From positions 1-19,565 of the forward strand of contig CALPKD020000002.1 in assembly GCA_943324055.2 (NCBI GenBank): a stretch of DNA of 19,565 bases, in the 5' to 3' direction. Positions 1-9,800 of this stretch are shown here, in pieces. Position numbers and translations under genes: made by a program. This stretch comes from Chitinophaga pinensis. Its GTDB lineage: Bacteria; Bacteroidota; Bacteroidia; Chitinophagales; Chitinophagaceae. The notes beneath the pieces were generated by a model that was not told where the DNA came from, did not search any database, and saw only the letters and a list, made by a program, of their open reading frames with translations. Numbering within the stretch: position 1 is the stretch's first letter; each line of letters begins with the position of its first letter.

Positions 1-1
1 A

Positions 2-70
2 AAGAAATGGGAAAGATGTTGGGACGAAGTTAAGTATTGCAGTGAAGCTTGTAAAAGCAAAAAAATATAA
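2..70 (+). CDS. DUF2256-family small protein, C-terminal fragment (5' end outside window)
   Basis: The first 70 bases read as an open frame with no start, ending in TAA at 68-70; the last residues are KKWERCWDEVKYCSEACKSK followed by KI. The spacing of the Trp residues and the WDEVKYCS-x2-C pattern match the C-terminal half of DUF2256 proteins. These are very small (about 40-60 residues) and carry a Cys-rich, zinc-ribbon-like signature whose first Cys pair would lie upstream of the window. Function is unknown. From memory of genome neighbourhoods, the family often sits near cryptochrome/photolyase genes and TIGR03643 proteins, and two TIGR03643 copies occur in this window. The gene converges on the dehydrogenase gene with only 3 bp between the stops. 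The identification rests on 22 residues, so it is good but not certain. Confidence 0.68.
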   Translation, partial: KKWERCWDEVKYCSEACKSKKI

Positions 71-73
71 CTC

Positions 74-1135
74 CTATTTTAACTTATTTGCCAATGCATC
101 CCCAACCTCAGAAGTAGTGGAAGTGCCTCCCAAGTCCTTGGTTACGGTTAATCCTTCAGACAAGATAGATTCGATTGCATTTAATACTTTATCTGCCCAC
201 ATATCCTTTCCAAAATAAGTTAACATTTGAGAAACTGACCAGATAGCAGCTAAGGGATTTGCAATTCCTTTACCGGCAATGTCTGGTGCAGATCCATGCA
301 CAGGTTCAAACATTGAAGGATATATTTTTTCTGGATTAATATTAGCACCTGCTGCTAAACCTAGCCCTCCAGCAATAGCGGCACCCAGATCTGTTAAGAT
401 ATCTCCGAATAAATTGGAAGTTACAACGATTTGAAATCGTTTAGGATCTTTGATAAAAAACATTGCAGCCGCATCTACTAAATAAGAATAAGTTATTACA
501 TCAGGATACTCTAAGGCAACCTCGTTAAACACTTCATCCCAAAAAACCATTGAGTAATTTAATGCATTCCCTTTGCTTATACTTGTTAAGGTCTTTTTCT
601 CTTTTCTCGCAATTTCAAAAGCATACCTGATAATTCGCTCTGTCCCTTTTCTAGAAAAAACCCCCGTTTGTAAAACCACTTCTTCCGCTTTGCCTTTAAA
701 TAACCAATCACCAGCACCCGCATATTCGCCTTCACTATTCTCCCTGATTACAAGCATATCGATATCTTCCTTTGTAACATTTTTTAATGCACATGGTGCG
801 CCTTGGAGTAATTTTATAGGTCTTAGATTCACATATTGATCAAAACCTTTTCGAATTTTAAGTAATAAATCCCACAATGAAATATGATCAGGGACACCTG
901 GAAAACCAACTGCACCTAAATAAATCGCATCAAAGTCCTTAAGCTGATCAAGACCATTATCATCCATCATTTTGCCATGCTTAAGATAATACTCGCAACT
1001 CCAAGGAAAAAAGCTGAAATCGAAATTGATTTCAGGATCTAACTCCGAAATTTTATTCAAAACTTTGATTCCTTCATTTAATACTTCAGGGCCTATGCCA
1101 TCCCCTTTTATCACTGCAACTTTGTAATTTTTCAT
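74..1135 (-). CDS. Tartrate/D-malate dehydrogenase (isocitrate/isopropylmalate dehydrogenase superfamily)
   Basis: A cytoplasmic NAD- and divalent-metal-dependent beta-decarboxylating dehydrogenase of 353 residues, full length for the family. The N-terminal GDGIGPEV is at 11-18. The segment PDHISLW...FDQYVNLRP (82-106) is typical of the tartrate dehydrogenase/DmlA branch rather than LeuB or Icd. Likely catalytic and metal residues are Tyr138 (in ENSEGEY), Lys188 (in SKGN), Asp221, Asp245 and Asp249. The cofactor loop HGSAPDIAGKGIANP is at 280-294. Family enzymes oxidise D-malate to pyruvate and CO2 and also act on tartrates; which substrate is used here cannot be read from sequence. It is the last gene of the minus-strand run, 24 bp after pckG. 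With dctA and pckG upstream, a role in C4-dicarboxylate catabolism is likely. A diverged isopropylmalate dehydrogenase is less likely, because no leu genes are nearby. Confidence 0.88.
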   Translation of the reverse strand: MKNYKVAVIKGDGIGPEVLNEGIKVLNKISELDPEINFDFSFFPWSCEYYLKHGKMMDDNGLDQLKDFDAIYLGAVGFPGVPDHISLWDLLLKIRKGFDQYVNLRPIKLLQGAPCALKNVTKEDIDMLVIRENSEGEYAGAGDWLFKGKAEEVVLQTGVFSRKGTERIIRYAFEIARKEKKTLTSISKGNALNYSMVFWDEVFNEVALEYPDVITYSYLVDAAAMFFIKDPKRFQIVVTSNLFGDILTDLGAAIAGGLGLAAGANINPEKIYPSMFEPVHGSAPDIAGKGIANPLAAIWSVSQMLTYFGKDMWADKVLNAIESILSEGLTVTKDLGGTSTTSEVGDALANKLK

Positions 1136-1159
1136 AGCAAATATCTTTTGAATTCTGAG

Positions 1160-2959
1160 TTAATCGGCTTTCATACTTTTTTGTAAATTGAAATTAATGT
1201 CATAAAATTCATCGGGAATTTGGTTATTGTACTTTTTAAAAAGTTCTAGATGCAAGTTCAATTCATTTAACCATTCGTCTTTGTTTATTGACATAATAGA
1301 ATTGAAGTCGTCTTTATTAAAATTTGTTGTGCCCCAATCAATGTCCTCATAACTAGGCATATACCCAATAGAAGTGTTTAGTGCATTTGCTTTGCCGTTT
1401 ATTCTTTGAAAAATCCATTTTAGAATTCTCATATTTTCTGAAAATCCAGGCCAAATAAACTTTCCAGCACTATCTTTTCTGAACCAGTTCACATTATATA
1501 TTTTTGGTAGCTTGATTTTCCTTTCACCAAAACCTATCCAATGTTTGAAATAATTAGCCATATTATATCCGCAAAAGGGAAGCATTGCAAATGGATCCCT
1601 TCTTACAACACCCTGTTCACCGAATGCAGCAGCGGTTGTCTCAGAGGCCATTGTAGCAGCATTGTACACTCCATGATTCCAGTTAAAAGATTCTAATATT
1701 AAAGGAATAGAAGCGCTTCGCCTTCCCCCAAAAATAAATGCACTTATTGGAACTCCTTCGAAGCTTTCCCAATTTGGATCTATACTTGGACATTGAATTG
1801 CTGGTGAAGAAAATCTGGCATTTGGATGTGCAATTTTTTGATCACTGTTCGTGTCATGTAATTCTCCTTTCCAATTATAAACAATACTAGGCGGTTGCTT
1901 TGTTAATCCTTCCCACCATACATCACCGTCAGGTGTAACTCCAACATTAGTAAAAATAGTATTAGCCGATAATGTAGCGATTGCATTGGGGTTTGTGCTT
2001 TCGTTCGTTCCTGGTGCAACTCCAAAAAACCCGTTTTCAGGATTTACTGCATAAAAGACGCCGTCCGATCCCAATTTAATCCATGCAATATCGTCACCAA
2101 CCGTAGTGATTTTCCAACCATCCAATTCTTTAGGAGGGATTAACATAGAAAAATTTGTCTTGCCACAAGCACTTGGAAAAGCGGCAGCAAAATATTTTTT
2201 TTCTCCTTGTGGATTTTCAATACCCATAATTAACATATGTTCAGACAACCAACCCTGTTTATATGCCATATAAGAAGAAATCCTCAACCCAAAACATTTT
2301 TTACCTAGCAAAGCATTGCCCCCATATCCAGAACCATAGGAAATGATTTCATTTGTTTCAGGAAAATGGCAAATGTATTTAACTGTAGGATTACAAGGCC
2401 ACTTTTTATCTACTTGTTTGTCAAGGAGCGGGGCACCCAAACTGTGTAAACACTTAACAAATTCATAACCTTCGTTTATTTTTTTTAAAACTGTTGGATG
2501 TACCCTTGTTGTGATGTGCATGTTAACAACAACATACGGCGAGTCTGTAATTTGTATGCCGTATTTTGAAAAACTAGAGCCAATTGGCCCCATGCAAAAA
2601 GGGATAATATACATCGTCCTTCCGGTCATTGAATCCTTAAGCAAGGCAGACAACTGATGCTTCATTTTGGCGGGATCTTCCCAATTATTTGTTGGCCCTA
2701 CATCGTCTTTGTTAGTAGTACAAATAAAAGTTCTGTCTTCCACACGAGCCACGTCACTTGGATCTGAATTGCAAGCGTAGCAGTTAGGCCACTTATCTTT
2801 ATCTAAGGCGATAAAAGTGCCGCTATTTACTAGTTTTGTACACAAATTTTTATATTCGGATTCCGAGCCATCGCATATTACAACTTGGTCTGGATTTACT
2901 ATTTCCACCACATCATTAATGTACTCATTCAGATTGTGGTTGTCAACAAAATGTTTCAT
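1160..2959 (-). CDS. pckG: Phosphoenolpyruvate carboxykinase (GTP)
   Basis: Catalyses oxaloacetate + GTP to PEP + GDP + CO2, the entry to gluconeogenesis from C4 acids, in the cytoplasm. The 599-residue length is usual for the GTP-dependent family (the ATP form is shorter and unrelated in its motifs). Visible signatures are the PMG/SPL-like region MGPIGSSFSKYGIQITDSPY (123-142); the P-loop FPSACGKTN (261-269) with reactive Cys265 and Lys267; the kinase-2 metal motif GDDIAWI (288-294); FFGVAPGTN (311-319); and a C-terminal guanine-pocket region with WFRKDSAGKFIWPGF. All key elements are intact. It lies 87 bp downstream of dctA and 24 bp upstream of the dehydrogenase gene, which fits growth on C4-dicarboxylates as carbon source. 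The 87 bp gap is the largest in the run and could hold an internal promoter. Confidence 0.97.
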   Translation of the reverse strand: MKHFVDNHNLNEYINDVVEIVNPDQVVICDGSESEYKNLCTKLVNSGTFIALDKDKWPNCYACNSDPSDVARVEDRTFICTTNKDDVGPTNNWEDPAKMKHQLSALLKDSMTGRTMYIIPFCMGPIGSSFSKYGIQITDSPYVVVNMHITTRVHPTVLKKINEGYEFVKCLHSLGAPLLDKQVDKKWPCNPTVKYICHFPETNEIISYGSGYGGNALLGKKCFGLRISSYMAYKQGWLSEHMLIMGIENPQGEKKYFAAAFPSACGKTNFSMLIPPKELDGWKITTVGDDIAWIKLGSDGVFYAVNPENGFFGVAPGTNESTNPNAIATLSANTIFTNVGVTPDGDVWWEGLTKQPPSIVYNWKGELHDTNSDQKIAHPNARFSSPAIQCPSIDPNWESFEGVPISAFIFGGRRSASIPLILESFNWNHGVYNAATMASETTAAAFGEQGVVRRDPFAMLPFCGYNMANYFKHWIGFGERKIKLPKIYNVNWFRKDSAGKFIWPGFSENMRILKWIFQRINGKANALNTSIGYMPSYEDIDWGTTNFNKDDFNSIMSINKDEWLNELNLHLELFKKYNNQIPDEFYDINFNLQKSMKAD

Positions 2960-3046
2960 TTGATTATTGTTTTAGCCTTTTCTGAATTATAAATTCTAAT
3001 CAATATCACTTGCCGATAAAATACAAGGGACATTCATGTCAGAAAA

Positions 3047-4282
3047 CTATCCAACAAACTTTTTAAACAAATCTTCGTCTACTGCATTTTCACTTTTAGC
3101 AATGATTACAGTTGCAGTAATATTGCCTATTAGATTGGTGATAGACCTACATTGACTCATTAATCTATCAATACCTACTAATAAAGCCAACCCTTCTAGT
3201 GGAATAACTTTTAGCATCGTTAATGTAGAAGTTAATACAATAAACCCACTACCGGTAACCCCTGCTGCACCTTTACTCGTAATCATTAAAAGACCCACGA
3301 TGGATAATTGTTGCATTAAGGTTAAGTCTACGTGAAAAACTTGCGCTAAAAAAATAGTAGCAAGGCTTAAGTAAATGGTAGTACCGTCTAGATTAAAGCT
3401 ATAACCTGTTGGGACAATTAAACCAACTACTGATTTCTCACAGCCTGCAATCTCAAGCTTTCCCATTACGTTTGGCAAAACACTTTCACTACTACTAGAT
3501 CCAAGATTGATTAACAACTCTTCTTTCATGTAAACCAAAAGTTTCCAAAGACTAAATCCGTAAAACCTGGCAATTAATCCTAATACACCAAATATAAAAA
3601 TGAAAGAAGTAAAGTAAACTGCAAACATGAATTTCCCAAGGATGACCAATGTGCCAAAACCAAATTTCCCAACTGTGTATGCCATACCTGCAAAAGCAGC
3701 TACTGGACTTAATTTCATTACTATATGAATAATGTTAAAGAGCACCACATTTAAACTTTCAAATGCAGCCATTATTTTTTTCCCTTTATCATTTAATTTT
3801 GTTAATGCAATACTAAATATGATTGCGAAAAATAAAATCTGCAATAAGTCTCCTTTTGTGAAAGACTCAAAAATATTAGATGGTACAATATTAGAAATAA
3901 AACTACCCCAATTTACCTCATGCGCAGCGGTTGTGTATTTTTCTAAATTCTCCTTTGGAAGTTCATGAATAACTAGCCCAGCACCAGGTTTATAAACATT
4001 AGCAACAATCAATCCTAATATGAGCGCAAAGGTTGTAACAATTTCGAAATATAAAATTCCCTTGCCGCCAACTCTTCCGACTTTTTTTAAATCCCCTGCT
4101 CCTGCTATTCCGAGTACAATTGTCAAAAATATGATAGGCGCGATTACCATTTTAATCATATTAATGAAAATATCGCTCATTATTTTACCAGTGGGCGCGA
4201 AACCAGGGAAAATAAAGCCAAAAACTACTCCAAATACCAACCCTATGATGACTTGTATGTATAACAGTCTTAAGTATTTCAT
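3047..4282 (-). CDS. dctA: C4-dicarboxylate:cation symporter (DctA/GltP family)
   Basis: An inner-membrane secondary transporter of the dicarboxylate/amino acid:cation symporter (SLC1) family, 411 residues, full length, hydrophobic throughout. The serine-rich re-entrant loop motif SSSSE is at 262-266. The TM7 motif reads GYSFNLDGT (293-301), the form seen in DctA; glutamate carriers usually carry NMDGT-type variants. SKGAAGVTGSGF (336-347) and the TM8 binding-site string GIDRLMSQCRSITNLIGN (370-387), with Asp372, Arg379, Asn383 and Asn387, complete the substrate and cation site. These features favour succinate/fumarate/malate over amino acids, though related acids such as tartrate are possible. 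The start is 10 bp after the esterase stop, so co-transcription is very likely. Neighbouring C4-acid enzymes support the dicarboxylate assignment. Confidence 0.92.
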   Translation of the reverse strand: MKYLRLLYIQVIIGLVFGVVFGFIFPGFAPTGKIMSDIFINMIKMVIAPIIFLTIVLGIAGAGDLKKVGRVGGKGILYFEIVTTFALILGLIVANVYKPGAGLVIHELPKENLEKYTTAAHEVNWGSFISNIVPSNIFESFTKGDLLQILFFAIIFSIALTKLNDKGKKIMAAFESLNVVLFNIIHIVMKLSPVAAFAGMAYTVGKFGFGTLVILGKFMFAVYFTSFIFIFGVLGLIARFYGFSLWKLLVYMKEELLINLGSSSSESVLPNVMGKLEIAGCEKSVVGLIVPTGYSFNLDGTTIYLSLATIFLAQVFHVDLTLMQQLSIVGLLMITSKGAAGVTGSGFIVLTSTLTMLKVIPLEGLALLVGIDRLMSQCRSITNLIGNITATVIIAKSENAVDEDLFKKFVG

Positions 4283-4292
4283 TTAAAATTTA

Positions 4293-5180
4293 TTAATCAT
4301 TTAAAAATTTATTGAATCGAAGCCATTTTAAAGCCATGGGTAGCCAATAATCGTCTTGTTTTTTATTATGCAATGCAAACCCATGACCCCCTTCTTGATA
4401 GATTAGCATTTGTGCTTTAACTTTATTATTTAATAGCGCAGTATAAAATGCTAGACTATTTTGCACCATCACACCACCATCATCTTGTGCATGAATTATA
4501 AGGCAAGGATTGATACCTGGATGTACGTGTAATTCGCTCGAATTAGCTTGCTTTTGTGCATCCGTCGCATTATTGCCAAGTAATACTTTCCTAGTAACTG
4601 TTTTTTCCGAAGTTAAAGCGTCAGTAAAACTAATTACAGGATAGACTAAGATAGAAAATGCAGGCTTGAATGATTCATTATATACAGTTTTCATTGCAGC
4701 CAAATGACCGCCCGCCGAAAATCCTATAATGCCAATTTTGTTAAGGTTTACATCCCAATTTTGTGCACTATCTTTTATAATTTCATACGCCCTATCAAAA
4801 TCCTGAAATGGCACTTTTGAGTAATCTTCGTAGAACCCATCGATTTGTGTACGATACTTTAAAACAATCGCTGTAATTCCAACCATATTGAGTTGTTTGG
4901 CGAGTTCAAAACCTGCATCATATATTGATAAATATCGATATCCCCCACCTGGACAAATGATTACCGTAGTTTTCATTGCGTCCCTCTTTTCTGGTCTAAA
5001 AAAAATTATGGAAGGTATAGTAACGCTATCTAATCTCCCCCTTTCTGTCTTTACAAATACTTCTTTATTTGCATCATTCAAATTACCAGGGGGCAACCCT
5101 TTGAATAATTTGACTTCGCTTTGTGAAAATCCAAGCGTATACAAGAATGTGAAAAGTGAAAATATTAATATTTTTTGCAT
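4293..5180 (-). CDS. Secreted alpha/beta hydrolase, esterase-like
   Basis: A 295-residue hydrolase with an N-terminal hydrophobic signal peptide (about residues 1-20, cleavage near GFSQ), so probably periplasmic; there is no lipobox. The alpha/beta-hydrolase fold is shown by the oxyanion-hole segment CPGGGY (76-81), the nucleophile elbow GFSAGG with Ser155 (153-158), an acid in HAQDDG (Asp233 or Asp234) and the catalytic His266 in GGHGF. This arrangement is the acetyl-xylan-esterase/BD-FAE-like group found in many SusCD loci, where members remove acetyl or feruloyl esters. Here no glycan-degrading enzyme accompanies it, while dctA, pckG and a tartrate/malate dehydrogenase follow. An ester or amide of a C4 acid is therefore an attractive alternative substrate; this is inference. 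Gaps are 18 bp from susD and 10 bp to dctA. Confidence 0.88.
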   Translation of the reverse strand: MQKILIFSLFTFLYTLGFSQSEVKLFKGLPPGNLNDANKEVFVKTERGRLDSVTIPSIIFFRPEKRDAMKTTVIICPGGGYRYLSIYDAGFELAKQLNMVGITAIVLKYRTQIDGFYEDYSKVPFQDFDRAYEIIKDSAQNWDVNLNKIGIIGFSAGGHLAAMKTVYNESFKPAFSILVYPVISFTDALTSEKTVTRKVLLGNNATDAQKQANSSELHVHPGINPCLIIHAQDDGGVMVQNSLAFYTALLNNKVKAQMLIYQEGGHGFALHNKKQDDYWLPMALKWLRFNKFLND

Positions 5181-5198
5181 ATAGTTATTTTTAAAAAT

Positions 5199-6785
5199 CT
5201 AATACCCTTCATTTTGGATTAAGTTTTTATTACTTAAGATTGCAGCATTCGGAATTGGAAGTATCGTCCTAATAAAATAAGTGCTTGCTGGATTGGCATA
5301 GTCTACCAAGACAGAAGTAGAACTTCCTGCACTTCTAATTTTTACATAATTTTTCTTTGTCCTATTTAAATCAAATAGTCTTTGTCCTTCTAGTGAAAAT
5401 TCTTTTCTTCTTTCCACTATGATACTATCTAAAAAGGCTGCAGTAGAAATAGAACCTGTTGGAGGAGTAGCAAGGACCGAAGCAGCGAATAGCTTTGTAG
5501 CGGACGCTGTATCTCTTGCTTTTCTTATTAAATTGATATCTGTTAAAGATGCAGTTAATGAAGCTGCGTCATTATTTAATAATGCTAATCTTGCATATGC
5601 TTCGCCTCGTGACAAATACATTTCGGCAAATCGGAAAACTTTGATATTCTCTACATAAGTAGATATGTTCTGATATTTTAAACATAGAGGGACATTTGAT
5701 TCGCCTCCTATCGCATTTCGATTGCCTAATTCCACAAATTTTCTTCTCACATCTGTTGCTGTGTAAATATCATACAATCCTTTAAATGTCGAAAGTGTTG
5801 TACCGGTACTTTTACTATTCATGGTTTGCTTTGTCGCCAAGGCATCCCCGTAACCAGATTGATTAGTTAAATAAGCATAGCTGTTATTTCCAGGATTGTC
5901 ATTTGTATTATTTGCAATTTCTAAAATACTCTCTTGATTACCGTTCGTTTGAAAATCTTGATACATGCCAGCATAATTAAACAAAGTGAATTTGCCAGAG
6001 CTAATCACTTCGCTTGAAGCTGCAATGGCTGTAGCCCAGTCTTCCTTATAAATTGCAACTCTAGCCTTTAGCGCCAATGTTGACCAATGATTCATTCTGA
6101 TTTTTGTAAAGGTGGTACTCACAACTCCATTGATGTAAACATCACCGTTTGATGGCAATCTTTTAATAGCCTCTGTGATGTCGTTGTCAATTTGGGCGTA
6201 TACTTCCGAAGCTTTGTTTCTGCTTGGGAAAACAATTTTTTCAACATCAGTTATAGATTCAACCAAAAGCGGAACGCATAAATGTGACCCATCTGAAGTA
6301 GACTTTAGGGGACGTGAAAAGAATTTAGCTAAATCAAAATAAGCCATTGCTCTAACTGCATAGGCTTCACCAACTAACTGACTACATTCAATCTGTGTTA
6401 CAGCAGTCCCTAATTTTTTTATATTTTCTTCGTTGGCAATAACTGCATTCGCTGAACCAATCACTTTATACAACTGATCCCACAATAATCTTACTTCAGA
6501 TTGTGTAGTAGAAAAAGTCATGGTATTGAAATTAGCTTCCTGAGAGGCCTTGACACTTCTTGTCATATTATCAGAAATCATTTCTGGAATAGCGAGTGCC
6601 TCTCTACCATAATATCCCTGCTCTTGCATTAAAGAATATAATCCGTTCACAGCTGCTCTAGCAGTTGGTAAAATAGTAAACACGTCCGATGTGAATACAT
6701 TTTGTTGTGGCTTTAATTCAGTAAATTCCTTACTACAGCCTATTAAAAAAAGTATAATTGTTGATAAAAGTAGTAACTTTTTCAT
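5199..6785 (-). CDS. susD: SusD/RagB-family surface lipoprotein
   Basis: The substrate-binding lid of a SusCD outer-membrane importer, predicted to be anchored on the cell surface. The N-terminus has a lipoprotein signal with lipobox FLIGC and lipidated Cys17. The 528-residue length is typical. The family signature ERRKEFSLEGQRLFDLNR lies near residues 457-474, and the C-terminus (LPIP...NLIQNEGY) is the classic SusD ending. The N-terminal half should form the TPR-like scaffold seen in the family. It starts 22 bp after susC ends and is followed 18 bp later by the esterase. The ligand cannot be predicted from sequence; the neighbours hint at an organic-acid conjugate rather than a polysaccharide. 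Confidence 0.95.
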   Translation of the reverse strand: MKKLLLLSTIILFLIGCSKEFTELKPQQNVFTSDVFTILPTARAAVNGLYSLMQEQGYYGREALAIPEMISDNMTRSVKASQEANFNTMTFSTTQSEVRLLWDQLYKVIGSANAVIANEENIKKLGTAVTQIECSQLVGEAYAVRAMAYFDLAKFFSRPLKSTSDGSHLCVPLLVESITDVEKIVFPSRNKASEVYAQIDNDITEAIKRLPSNGDVYINGVVSTTFTKIRMNHWSTLALKARVAIYKEDWATAIAASSEVISSGKFTLFNYAGMYQDFQTNGNQESILEIANNTNDNPGNNSYAYLTNQSGYGDALATKQTMNSKSTGTTLSTFKGLYDIYTATDVRRKFVELGNRNAIGGESNVPLCLKYQNISTYVENIKVFRFAEMYLSRGEAYARLALLNNDAASLTASLTDINLIRKARDTASATKLFAASVLATPPTGSISTAAFLDSIIVERRKEFSLEGQRLFDLNRTKKNYVKIRSAGSSTSVLVDYANPASTYFIRTILPIPNAAILSNKNLIQNEGY

Positions 6786-6807
6786 GATATTATTTTTGTA
6801 TAAGGTT

Positions 6808-9800
6808 TTAAAAATTAATGTCCAATCCGAAAATAAATGATCTAAATACAGGAGGTCTACCTGTTAATTTTCCGTCTATGCCAACTTCAGGGTCGGTGTA
6901 TAAATTTTTATCCTTAGTGTAGGTAAGTAAATTTTGACCCGATACATAAATCTTAGCACTATTTATTTTCAATCTAGTTTTTGCAAACGCTTCTTTCTGA
7001 AGGGTGTATGACAAAGAGATATCTCTTAATCTGATATAACTTCCATCATACATAAAACGAGTGCTTTCATATGAAGATAACCCTGATTGAGTTCCTAGGT
7101 AAACCGGTTTTGGCACATCCGTAACTTGACCAGCCGATACCCACCTTCTTGCATATTCCCCTTTAGTAATACCATTGCTTAAGTCAATTAAACCAGCACT
7201 ACCATCTGGATGGTACAAACCACCAAAATCGTCATACACAGTGTTACCCCAATATACATACACTTGAAACTTAAGGCCAAAATTATGATAGGATAACGCG
7301 TTTGTTACACTTCCATAAAACTTAGGAGTAGCGCTACCGTAACTGAATTTTGGAAGTCCTGGAGTATATGCGTTGGTAGTAGAGTCTCTTTTTGTATTTG
7401 CATACCAAAGCGCCTCTCCATTTGTAGGATTAACACCAGCATATTCATGATGGTACATAGTATAATAATCGTATCCTACTCTTCTATAATAATCTGCGCT
7501 ATTTGAAAATAGTGAATCGATTTGAGTAATCTCGTTTTTGTTATGTGTATAGTTTAAATCAACAACCCACTTTAAATCGCCAGCTTTCTTTGGTGAAATC
7601 ACAACGGCAGATAACGAAAGTTCAATTCCTGAATTTTTCATCGCACCACTGTTTACCGTCATGGTTGTAACGCCATTTAGACTTGGGATTGGTTGGTCTA
7701 GAATTAAATTGCTAGTTGTACGTGTATACCAATCCGCAGTACCAGAAACTCTTCCATTTAAAATTGAAAAATCTACACCGATATTAAAAGGTGTGTTTTT
7801 CTCCCATGTTAAATTATTGTTTGACAATTGCGACAATGTAACACCTGACGCAGCATTGTAATCTGCGCCTGCAGAATACAATCCTTGAGACTGAAAATTA
7901 CCAAACCCCGAATTATTCCCTGTGTATCCATAACTACCTCTAAGTCTCAATTCATTGATCCAATTTGATTTAAAGAAACGTTCGTTTGAGATATTCCAAC
8001 CACCACCAATGGACCAAAAAATTGCTGATTGATAATTTAAAGCAAATTTTGAAGAAGCATCCTGTCTAACAGAACCAGTTAAATAGTATCTGTCATCATA
8101 TGCATAGTTTGTATTTAAAAATTTACTAACCATTGCATTCGCTGTTCCAGAGCCAGTTCCTGTTCTAACCACTGAACCGCCTGCAGGTGTAGTGGTTCCA
8201 GGAGTAATATTATTAACAACCACATTTAAGTCCCTATCAGATCTTGATTGGGCTTCATATCCTATAAAAGTTTCAAAACTATGCTTCTCTAAAATTGTTC
8301 TTTTAAAGCGTAGGATATTAGTCGCAACCCAGTTGCTAATATCATTAGAATAATCTTCAATTTGACCACCACGAGCAATATAAGTAGCTCCAACTCTAGC
8401 GTCTTGATAGATACTTCGATAACCATGATTAAAATCAACACCAAAACTTGACTCAAGGGTAAGCCCATTTAAGATTTTATATTCACTATTTGCGTTTGCA
8501 TTAAGACTATAAATTTTATTAAACTTTTTTAACGTTTGGTAAACAGCAATTGGATTGTATTGAGTATTGAACCCCATATTCCATGTAACCCCGTCACTTA
8601 AAAATGGAGATATCCAAGGTGCTAATCTATAAAAGTTTCTTACTGGATTCGCAGCTGTTGTATTCTCTGAAAAATCTGAAGAGTTTTGGTAATTACCACT
8701 AAATCCACCCTTTAATGTCCATCGATTAGAGACTTGTGAGTTTACATTAATTCGGTAAGTCGCTTTTTCGAAATCTTCGGTTTGTAATGAACCTTGTGAC
8801 TTGTAAAAACTACCTGAAACAAAATAGGTTGTCTTTTCACTTCCCCCGCTCACGTTTAAATTATACTGATTATAATGACCTTGTCTAAAGGTTAAACCAT
8901 ACCAATCAGTGTTTACATTTTTATCAACTCCTTTTGACAGCAATAAAGAGTCATAATTATTGCTAGTTCCACCAGCATTCACCCATGCTTCTTTAAAATA
9001 TTGAACATACTCGGCAGTGTTTAATGGGCGCTGTTCTTCTTTAATATTTGGGTTATTAAACCCTTGCTGAATAGACAAACTAATTTTAGCCTTGCCTATT
9101 GCACCTCTTTTTGTAGTAATTAAAACAACTCCGTTCGCAGCACGAGATCCGTATAGCGAAGTAGCTGACGCATCTTTTAAGACTGTCAAACTTTGGATGT
9201 CATTTGCATTGATACCAGCTAATGTGTTTGACTGACCGCTTCCCGCAACATCACCGGTAACAACCGGTATCCCATCAATAACATATAAAGGAGCTGAAGA
9301 TGCATTAATAGAACCTATACCTCTAATTCTGATATCCGGAGCCGCCCCAGGATTACCAGAGCCATTAGACGATTGAACACCCGCAACATTTCCTTGTAAA
9401 CTTTCTTGGAAAGAGGTATTAGGTTTATTTTCAATCACGGTGTTTTTTATAGTAGATGCAGATCCTGTAAAAGACGATTTTTTTACAGTATTATACGCTA
9501 CTACGACAACGTCAGAGAGTTTATCTTCATTTTCATCCAAGAGTACAATTAAGTTATCATTTAAATTGTCAATTTTTATAACCTTTGAGATCATGCTTAC
9601 ACTTGAAAACTCAAGTGATTGTCCCTTTGCAACCTGGATTGCAAAAGAGCCATCCTTTTGAGAGGTTAAGCCCTTTTTTTGGCCATTTAGTTTGATTGAA
9701 ACATTTTCCAATGGACTATTGTCCTTGGAATTTAGCACCCTCCCTTTGATTTGTAAATTTTGTGCCAGTATTTGCAGTGGAACACAAAAGATTAAAATCA

